This document shows positions 57,838 to 64,000 of a DNA stretch of 64,000 bases, piece after piece; position 1 is the first letter of the stretch; each line of letters opens with the position of its first letter. The stretch comes from Symbiodinium sp. CCMP2592 (taxonomy: Eukaryota > Sar > Dinophyceae > Suessiales > Symbiodiniaceae). The notes under the pieces were generated by a model. The model made no database searches. It saw only the letters and a program-made list of their open reading frames with translations, and was not told the DNA's origin. Location: contig CAJNDT010003779.1 in assembly GCA_905221615.1 (NCBI GenBank), forward strand, positions 1,504,581-1,568,580. The letters run 5' to 3'. Position numbers and translations under genes: made by a program.

Positions 57838-57952
57838 CCACTTGGAGGCCCTTTTGACTTAGTAAGTAGGGTTAGTAAGGTGGGTTATGGGGCTTATAAT
57901 AGGGTTTCTAGGGGATACTAAGTAGACTTACTAAGTCAAAAGGGCCTCCAAG
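57838..57952. mobile_element. palindromic element, family I variant
   Basis: ACTTGGAGGCCCTTTTGACTT and AGTCAAAAGGGCCTCCAAG are exact inverted ends. GC, not GT, at the left border. A second member of this subtype is at 59522. Confidence 0.92.
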
Positions 57953-58253
57953 CAGGGGCCTCGAGTCTTTCGTTTTTGTTGCGCATGAGCTGGTGGAGGT
58001 GTCGAACCACAACCCTTCACTTGTACCCCCACAATACCCTCCGCATGTTGCATCTGGTAGACCCTATATAGACCCTAAACCTCAGCCAAAACCGCCAGAC
58101 ATTGCGGCCCGTATCAGGGCTAACGGCTCGGATAGCGCCACTTGCCAGCATCGTCAGGAGACAGTCTCGCACACTCCCTCGTCTGCATCCTATCGGGCGA
58201 TGAGGCTGGCGCATCCCTCAACGCACAAATCAACAAGGAAGATTTCCTATTGA
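57953..58253 (+). CDS. candidate terminal exon, 99 residues
   Basis: Starts directly at the AG ending the element at 57838-57952. Reads RGLESFVFVAHELVEVSNHN, SLVPPQYPPHVASGRPYIDP and ANGSDSATCQHRQETVSHTP, ending in TGA after KSTRKISY. Pro/Ser-rich, looks disordered. Codon choice is coherent over about 100 codons. No upstream exon was assigned. No family is recognised. Confidence 0.42.
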
Positions 58254-58271
58254 GGCTTTCAATTCTTGGGT

Positions 58272-58490
58272 TCTAAACCCTAAACCCTAAACCCTAAACC
58301 CTAAACCCCTAAACCCTAAACCCCTAAACCCTAAACCCCTAAACCCCTAAACCCTAAACCCTAAACCCTAAACCCTAAACCCTAAACCCCTAAACCCTAA
58401 ACCCCTAAACCCCTAAACCCTAAACCCTAAACCCTGAACCCTAAACCCTAAACCCCTAAACCCTAAACCCTAAACCCTAAACCCCAAAAC
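58272..58490. repeat. long interstitial telomere-like array
   Basis: About 30 CCCTAAA and CCCCTAAA units in a row with one CCCTGAA. The longest such tract in the window. Confidence 0.97.
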
Positions 58491-58944
58491 AGGTTCAGAG
58501 TCGGGCTATTCCTTCTTATGCGAGGCGAGTCTTCAGCTGATTCATTGTCCACTTCTGCATTGAGGGCCGCAGGGCTCTTTGTGAGTTCAGGCTGGTTTGA
58601 CTTAGGGCTTTCATATGAGGCCAAACGGGGTTTTAGCACATGGGGGTTTAGTAGGGATTAGGGTTCCCATAATAGGGTTCATTTTAAGGAATCCCTACCC
58701 CAAGAATCTTAAACCCCCCCTTTGGCCTCCCATCAGGCTTCGACTTCGGGATATCAAAACTAGGGTGTTTAGGCAAGGGGGGATAGTTTAGGGCTTCGGG
58801 TATACGGATGGGGCTTGGGGTTAAGGGTTTCGAGTTCTGGGTTAAGGGTTCTGCAGGTATTTAAACTGTTAGGGTTTGGGTTTCAGTGCTTGTTGAAGGG
58901 TACTGCGAAACCCCTGCGGCCACTCAACCCAATCCCAACTCCCT
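58491..58944. other. unassigned, weak exon at 58740
   Basis: CTCCCATCAG at 58730-58739 precedes LRLRDIKTRVFRQGGIV and TAG. The rest has TTTAGGG-like units. Confidence 0.35.
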
Positions 58945-59044
58945 AATGGTCCATGTACTCGTATAGTATATACATTGGCCTTTATGTAGTCCCTATATAG
59001 CTACTTTGGGGCTCATGTATCTCTATATGGGTGCATGGACCCTT
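58945..59044. mobile_element. palindromic element, family C
   Basis: GGTCCATGTACTCGTATAG and ATGGGTGCATGGACC ends. A possible exon (ATQPNPNSLMVH) stops at its GTACTCG. Confidence 0.75.
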
Positions 59045-59719
59045 GGGGACTCCTACTCTGCTGAAAACCACCGCTGTGTCTTTCAATCAATCTTTGTGTC
59101 TAAGATCGAGATCTGAAACTTATTCACGAGGAGAGCTTATGAACCTCTGTAGTAGCTGTAGTATAATATACACATACATATATATCTACATGTACATACA
59201 GAAACACGCTCTAGCTATATACATTTGTGCCCCAAAAAACCTTGTTCAAATTATTCATATCCCTGTCTTGGATACTCTGGTTCTGCTCGAGCCCGAAATC
59301 ACTGCTTTTTCATTTTCAATCAATGAAGACCCCGACAGAACGCCCAAACAGGACCCCTTCACGGAGGACCCATGCAGCGTAACATATGACTCAGAATATC
59401 CCTCAATGAAGAGGTATAGTACCCTAAACATAAGTAGGATCCTCATTACAAGGACCCCCAAAGAAGGTACCCCCTACTTTTCGGAAGCTCCCCTTTCGGA
59501 CCTTATTATAACTGGGATCGTTACTTGAAGGCCCATGGGACTTAGTAAGTAAGCTTATAAGTAGGTTATAATTAGGATAACCCCACTTAGGGGACTTATA
59601 ACCCCAATTATAACCTACTTAAGTCCCATGATCCTCTAAGTAAGGACAGCTCGAAATCTGAACAGCAGTCGAAGCGGCGATCGGCTGCAGGTTCATCGAA
59701 GGAGCATTCCATCTCGTAG
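59031..59719 (+). CDS. candidate multi-exon gene
   Basis: A first segment from 59031 reads TTAVSFNQSLCLRSRSETYS then RGELMNLC. Exon 59292-59413 reads PEITAFSFSINEDPDRTPKQ then CSVTYDSEYPSMK and ends before GTATAG. Exon 59641-59719, after CCTCTAAG, reads KDSSKSEQQSKRRSAAGSSK then EHSIS and TAG. The 227-nt intron holds part of a family A element and a family I variant; phases agree. The join between the first two segments is unsettled. An acidic middle and a Ser/Lys-rich tail are seen. No family is recognised. Confidence 0.4.
59405..59490. mobile_element. partial family A element
   Basis: TATAGTACCCTAAACATAAG, CATTACAAGGACCCCCAAAG and TTTTCGGAAGCTCCCC in family A order. The left end is missing. 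Confidence 0.65.
59522..59643. mobile_element. palindromic element, family I variant
   Basis: TTACTTGAAGGCCCATGGGA and TCCCATGATCCTCTAAGTAA ends. The interior palindrome is TTATAAGTAGGTTATAATTA. Confidence 0.88.
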
Positions 59720-59964
59720 CCTGGCCAAAGAAGGGCTAAATAAGGGCAAAACAAGGCTCTACGGTTATAGTAGATTATAGTATACTATAGGAACAAGTAG
59801 TAGAGATACTATCTACTACAAGCTAAAGCCAAATGAAGGCCAAATAAGGGCTACATAAGCGCCGCAGATGGGATGAGCGGAGGGAAGCTGCCTCTTCGAC
59901 AGGGTCTTGCTGGGTTGATTCCGACTTTGTCCTGGGACCTAGGAAACCCTAAACCCTTCATTTA
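59720..59964. other. unassigned, TATAGTA palindromes
   Basis: GGCTAAATAAGGGC and GGCCAAATAAGGGC bracket a TATAGTAGATTATAGTATAC stretch at 59731-59850. Possibly another decayed element. Confidence 0.4.
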
Positions 59965-60076
59965 CTAGGATGCCCAGTAGTACCCTTATTCCCTTTTTGT
60001 AGTCCTGGGTTCCTTATAAAGTTACCCAATACGAAAAAGAGAGGCCTTTTTATTCCTACGTTACTGGGTATCCTAG
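59965..60076. mobile_element. palindromic element, family J
   Basis: CTAGGATGCCCAGTAGTACC and ACGTTACTGGGTATCCTAG ends, flanked by TTTA at 59961-59964 and 60077-60080. Confidence 0.95.
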
Positions 60077-60141
60077 TTTATGGTTTGCACAAGGAAATTA
60101 TCATAAGGAGCCGCAAAACATGCAGTTGTTTTGTAATCCAG

Positions 60142-60507
60142 ACGGCAGTTATACAGCTGCAGTTCGCTGTGTCAGATCTTTCCCGAGCAGATCAGAACCC
60201 CGCTCGAAACATATACACACCTTTTGTAAGTGGCACTTTGGGGAACATTGTAGTTTCCACTTATGGTTCCGATAGAAGTAATGATTCATAAATACGTTTC
60301 AGGGGCCAAGAGCTACGGGGATGGTCATGGGTAGTTATAAGTATGGCTCCAAGTCCCCTGAGATGGCTGCTTATACCCCATACTTGTAACTACCCATGAA
60401 CCTCCAAGTACCCAGCTGTTCGCAACTCTGCTTCAGACGTCTTGCTTCGATGGATCTCAGAACGTCGGTCGTTCGGAATGTGGAGTTGGAGACACGTGGG
60501 CAGCTAA
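60142..60507 (+). CDS. candidate three-exon gene end with family I intron
   Basis: Exon 60142-60225, between GTAATCCAG and a perfect GTAAGT, reads TAVIQLQFAVSDLSRADQNP then ARNIYTPF. A 77-nt intron ends ACGTTTCAG. A 21-nt exon (60303-60323) reads GPRATGM. The family I element is intron 60324-60408 (GTCATGG to CTCCAAG). Exon 60409-60507 reads YPAVRNSASDVLLRWISERR then SFGMWSWRHVGS and TAA. All phases are 0. No family is recognised. Confidence 0.45.
60311..60411. mobile_element. palindromic element, family I, possible intron
   Basis: GGTCATGGGTAGTTATAAGT and GTAACTACCCATGAACCTCC ends. The left tip is decayed (GGGGATGG for TTGGAGG) yet still holds a GT. Confidence 0.9.
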
Positions 60508-60618
60508 CCCTGAACTCTAAGCCTTGGTTCAGGGTTAAGGGTTAAGGGTTTAGGGTTTATCCCCACTCTGTAACAGTTGGTGAATATTTCTAGTTGTGAT
60601 TATTGTCTGTAGTCTTGA

Positions 60619-61038
60619 TTATGACCCCTGATACAGACTGTGACAGGGCGGGCAGTACCATTTTGTACAGAGAGCCCAGTGAGCCCTTGTATATGCAGCG
60701 CGCTGTATAATCATACCAAATACGGCGCAACTACGGCGTCTGGATCGACCCAAAAGCCCTAGTGATGTTCTTTTGAGCTTCTTTCGATTTTCTGCTTCGT
60801 TGCGAACCAACTCAACCGAGGTGCTGCTCATCTTCGCCCTATCCTTCCCTTCCATACTCACGCTGCCCCTGCTTTTCCAGTGCCTCGGTGGCAAGAATAA
60901 GCACGAGAGGCTACGCACGGGTCCCCTTGACCCTAAATCCTCTAGCTGTACTTTGCCTTGGTCTGGGTGAAAGACTATTTGCAGGATTACGGCAATTAGG
61001 GAGAGATTTCGGAAGCATGTAATTCGTGACATATGCAT
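60619..61038 (-). CDS. candidate exon or gene, up to 139 residues
   Basis: Minus strand. GKVQLEDLGSRGPVRSLSCL, then SVSMEGKDRAKMSSTSVELV, RNEAENRKKLKRTSLGLLGR and RSRRRSCAVFG, ending TAA. The basic middle looks coding. A GTGAGT and ATGAGCAG inside would allow a 38-nt intron. No family is recognised. Confidence 0.38.
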   Translation of the reverse strand: MHMSRITCFRNLSLIAVILQIVFHPDQGKVQLEDLGSRGPVRSLSCLFLPPRHWKSRGSVSMEGKDRAKMSSTSVELVRNEAENRKKLKRTSLGLLGRSRRRSCAVFGMIIQRAAYTRAHWALCTKWYCPPCHSLYQGS

Positions 61039-61469
61039 TGCTCAGGTACCCGTTGATCTCGCTTTGAGCTATACTAGAGAATCCAAGGACACCACACTCC
61101 TGTAAGTCTTTTCAATCCTGATCCCCCGATCCCCAAACTCTTAAAGTTCTTAGTCTTAAACCCTAACAAATCCTCCCTTCCCGTCGAGCCCGAAACCCAG
61201 CACAACCATGCACAATCCTTGCCCTCACTGGTGAAACCGAACATGTGATGTTGCATGCGTAGATTTATGCTTTCGTTGGCTTCCGGTCATTGAGGTTTAG
61301 ATTGTTCTTTAGCGTTGGCCCCAACCGTCTGCAAGGTTCGTCCGCGTTACTTTCACATCCTCCAGCGCCGCAGAATACGCCGTGAGCTGCTGTGCGCAGG
61401 CAAGAGCTCATGGCTCTTCATGAAGTTGATAAGGGTGTTATTAAACCTTTAGTACTTTAGTGTGTGCAG
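61039..61469. other. unassigned stretch
   Basis: No splice-bounded coding stretch stands out. A weak minus frame lies at 61074-61256. Confidence 0.4.
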
Positions 61470-61777
61470 GTATAGGGTTCCTTTTGAGACTAGAGGGCTC
61501 ACTATGTGGATACTGTAACCGGGAACCAATTTCTTATAACGTCTTGAACTGGGCAGATCCCCAGAGCATGAAAGCTGGAACTCTCCTCCGTAGTTTATTA
61601 ATTTTGCTATTTGGCGGGGGTCACCTTGCTGCGGCTATCATCCGAAGCGAACCTTTCAAGAGGTCAAGGAAAGGAAGGAACTCCCTTGGAATTTATAGGC
61701 AGCGCATCTTGAGCTTGGGACGCTGTACACATAAGCCCCAAATTCGGAGCCCAAAATCCAACCATGCAGGAGATTAA
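61470..61777 (+). CDS. candidate terminal exon, 102 residues
   Basis: After TTTAGTGTGTGCAG the frame reads IGFLLRLEGSLCGYCNREPI, then AGTLLRSLLILLFGGGHLAA (hydrophobic, possible membrane span) and RSEPFKRSRKGRNSLGIYRQ (basic), ending in TAA. A basic tail after a membrane span is plausible. No family is recognised. Confidence 0.38.
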
Positions 61778-62268
61778 ACCCTAAACCGCAAAATCCAGAG
61801 AAGCTGGACCTCCCAACCCTATGCTGTCACCATCTGTCGCACTAAGCACATGATGAAGTTTTCAATGCGCATTTAAGGCAGGATGCTCCTTCAGTCGAAA
61901 AAGTGTGGTTTTAGGGTTTAGGGCCTATTAGGGTCTGTCGACAGGTTTGTTTTGCTCCTAACATTGTGCGACTGGTTCATAGAGTTCATAGAGTAATCTC
62001 GACTACGCTACCTTCAGCCACACGGAATCCAGAATGGCTCAAACGGACAATCGTCCGTTTTGTCCTTAGCAAGCTGTGAAGCACTAAATCCTAAACCGTA
62101 TCCTAAGAAATCTATACACATGTACTTTTAGAGTTCCTTGTATTCTTGCATCCTGCACGATATCCTTAAATAGTGCCTGCCAAGGCAAGTCGTAGTTTTT
62201 CCACAAACAACCACTCTAAACCCTAACCGCATAAACGTTAGATCAAGCTCCATCCCTGAACCCGGCAG
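61778..62268. other. unassigned stretch
   Basis: GGCTCAAACGGACAAT and TCGTCCGTTTTGTCC form a short palindrome at 62035-62065. No supported gene. Confidence 0.45.
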
Positions 62269-62479
62269 AAGGCCTCAAACGGTGTTCAGCTGTCGAGGAT
62301 GTGTCAACATTCCAGACAGTGAAACCTCACCACATGGTGTCAGTGCCCAGACTAATCATATACTCGCCATAATTATACTGAGATACATTCCTACTAGCCC
62401 AAACCAAGCAGCTTATCATTGTATACCTCTGACCCCGAAGCAACTAATTAGGCTTACATGTCTACATAGCTCGCGGTAG
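62269..62479 (+). CDS. candidate terminal exon, 69 residues
   Basis: After AACCCGGCAG the frame reads RPQTVFSCRGCVNIPDSETS then PHGVSAQTNHILAIIILRYI and ends LTCLHSSR and TAG. A second frame (62281-62370, VEDVSTFQTVKPHHMVSVPR) also looks usable. Confidence 0.32.
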
Positions 62480-63429
62480 ACATACAAAGCAACGAAAGCC
62501 TGGGTTCGGATTAACTGCAGTGGTCTCGAGACTAAAGTCTAAACCTCAAACCCTAAACCCCCGCCTCCAGCAAGCAGGCGGGCTGGTGAGACCTCAAAGT
62601 CCGATGCACTTTAACGAAAAGCTCAAACGCTGAACCCTAAAGCCTTCAGCTGCTAGCTGCTGAGGCGCGGTGCATTCGAGATCGCTTGTGCTGCAGACGC
62701 TGCTGTGCTAGTCCATGGCCCAGTCGTTCATGGCAACAAGATCTATGACTAGGGTTGAGGGTTTAGGGTTGGGATTTTAACTTTTGCCGTTGGACATTTC
62801 CAGCACATGTTTGCTGTTGGTCCTTGCGAGCTCCGAAAGATACATCGAGAGCGACTCGTATACCAGAACTCCGAAGTTTAGGCCTTTACCTGACCTACTA
62901 TACGCCCAAAGCCCTTTGCAAGGAATATGCCTTATCTCCAAGGTAGGTAAGATGCCATAGTTTCCACAGAGTAGGAGTCTGATATCCTCCAGAGAAATAT
63001 GCAATACTTACGCGCTTAAACCCCGAACCTTGTTGAGAGTGATGTTGCGCCGACTCCCATAGTTCAGTGTGATTGCAAAAACCTGGTCTGCATAGGCCAA
63101 CCCCCGAGAATCCACAACAACCCTAGTACTCTATAGACGCCTTCATCCAGTCTGTCTGAGGCGCTACCAACTAGTTCATTATAATCCCGAAGACTACAAG
63201 CACAGCCAAAGCCCTCAACCCTAAAACCTTAAACTCTGAGCCTTTTACCGTATACCTTGGCCAGCACCAAGCAACTACTCTCGTTTGCGCCCTAAAGACC
63301 CACTATTAAGGACCATGAGGCTCTGTTACAGGGTACTTGGAGGGGGGGGTGCTGGAACACTGGCAAAATTACCTAAATATGCACAAACCCTAAATCTTAA
63401 ACCCCTCCCCGAAACCCCTAAACCCCTAG
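62480..63429. other. mostly unassigned
   Basis: CCCTAAA-like units at 62545-62560 and 63215-63235, TTTAGGG at 62758-62775. A weak minus frame lies at 62777-63004 (LGVYESLSMYLSELARTNSK-like). G8 run at 63347. Confidence 0.4.
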
Positions 63430-63504
63430 TTTCTTGGCTTGCTTTGGAAGATCGGTGGCTTCGTAAGGGAAATGAAAATTGCCGCTGACAAGAAGAAGCT
63501 TTAA
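63430..63504 (+). CDS. candidate terminal exon, 24 residues
   Basis: After AAACCCCTAG the frame reads FLGLLWKIGGFVREMKIAAD then KKKL and TAA. The Lys-rich end is typical of a C-terminus. Short, so weak. Confidence 0.33.
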   Translation, partial: FLGLLWKIGGFVREMKIAADKKKL

Positions 63505-63539
63505 ATGAATGCTGCAAGGCTAACTAGATAGTGTTTGGG

Positions 63540-63575
63540 GGTTACGGTTTAGGGGTTTAGGGTTCAGGGTTTGGG
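63540..63575. repeat. TTTAGGG-like repeat
   Basis: TTTAGGGGTTTAGGGTTCAGGG. Confidence 0.8.
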
Positions 63576-63585
63576 GTCTGTAGTG

Positions 63586-63692
63586 CACCCTAGAAAGTTG
63601 GAAGATGGGTTTAGCATGAATAGTGCGGGGATTCATTATACTTTAACTTCAGGGGCATGAGGATAATCAGGTTCCAACTTTCGGGCTTCTAC
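63586..63692. mobile_element. palindromic element, family L
   Basis: CTAGAAAGTTGGAAGATGG and CAGGTTCCAACTTTCGGG ends, GCATGAGGATAATCAGG as in the copy at 27003. Confidence 0.85.
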
Positions 63693-64000
63693 CGTGTCGT
63701 ACCTCGCTCTCCGATGTTTTTACCTGCAGCCCTGAACCCTACGTCCCCCCGCCGCATCGACAGCCCAACACATTGTTGAAGGACGGCGGCATGAAACTGA
63801 CCCCGATTCCGACATTTCTCGGGCCTCCGGCTACGAGGAGCCCGAGTTTAGGACTTTAGAGCTTGCCGGTTCAGTTTGTGCTTTATGCCGTGAATACGTA
63901 TAGCTATCTATCTGTATATATACACAGGTACATAGGCACATACATGCAAAGTATGAATGCAATATTAACTGTTCATTCCGCAGTTCTTGCGTTCTTTCAC
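63693..64000. other. unassigned, short TA/CA repeat
   Basis: TATCTGTATATATACACAGG at about 63907-63930. No supported gene to the window end. Confidence 0.5.

Noticed and set aside
33745-60060. tRNA- or snRNA-derived SINEs among the repeats
   Set aside because: The short repeats have inverted ends and target duplications of fixed short length, not A/B boxes and poly-A tails.
1-64000. Bacterial, viral or organellar origin
   Set aside because: No dense gene runs, Shine-Dalgarno sites, viral hallmark genes or organelle genes; telomere-type repeats, microsatellites and short palindromic transposons point to a eukaryotic nucleus.

Overview
The window looks like nuclear DNA of a eukaryote, most likely a protist or alga whose telomere repeat is the TTTAGGG type. 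CCCTAAA/TTTAGGG-like units, perfect and decayed, are scattered over almost the whole 64 kb on both strands. There are no bacterial-style gene runs, ribosome-binding sites, operons, rRNA, tRNA or CRISPR arrays. TTTAGGG telomeres occur in alveolates, chromerids, green algae and plants; the sequence alone does not let me choose.

Layout. 1-9 kb: repeat-poor, with short candidate exons mainly on +, and small inverted-repeat elements. 9-12.6 kb: a CT/GA-rich block that is partly an old tandem duplication. 12.8-18.2 kb: a satellite domain with ~70-bp, 89-bp (alternating as a 178-bp dimer), inverted 89-bp and 88-bp repeats, GGGGCTG-rich DNA, and an AT-rich ~215-bp satellite that contains a decayed non-LTR retrotransposon fragment. 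18.2-64 kb: mixed candidate exons on both strands, about 60 short palindromic elements (80-230 bp) in at least 15 families, and telomere-like tracts, the longest at 58.27-58.49 kb.

Genes. No protein family is recognised except the retroelement C-terminus at 17.3-17.6 kb. Open-frame lengths here are close to what unselected DNA of this composition would give, so length alone proves nothing. The exon calls rest on splice-site-like borders, frame continuity between neighbouring exons, codon choice judged by eye, and charge or coiled-coil character. They are hypotheses, mostly at 0.2-0.5 confidence. The better ones are at 3.88-4.27, 7.45, 18.8-19.7, 27.6-28.7, 33.1, 39.5-39.9, 40.8, 51.2-51.5 and 60.1-60.5 kb.

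Main idea. Several short inverted-repeat elements lie exactly between candidate exons, carry a GT near one end and an AG at or just beyond the other, and when removed as introns leave the same reading frame (18.8-19.7, 26.7-27.3, 32.6-32.8, 36.25-36.5, 42.5-43.0, 45.5-45.75, 51.2-51.5 and 60.1-60.5 kb). At 36.27-36.42 kb an 8-bp target duplication is visible and the proposed acceptor is partly made of it. This resembles 'introner' elements, DNA transposons that generate introns, apparently in many unrelated families at once. The element structures are seen directly; the splicing is inference that RNA data could test.
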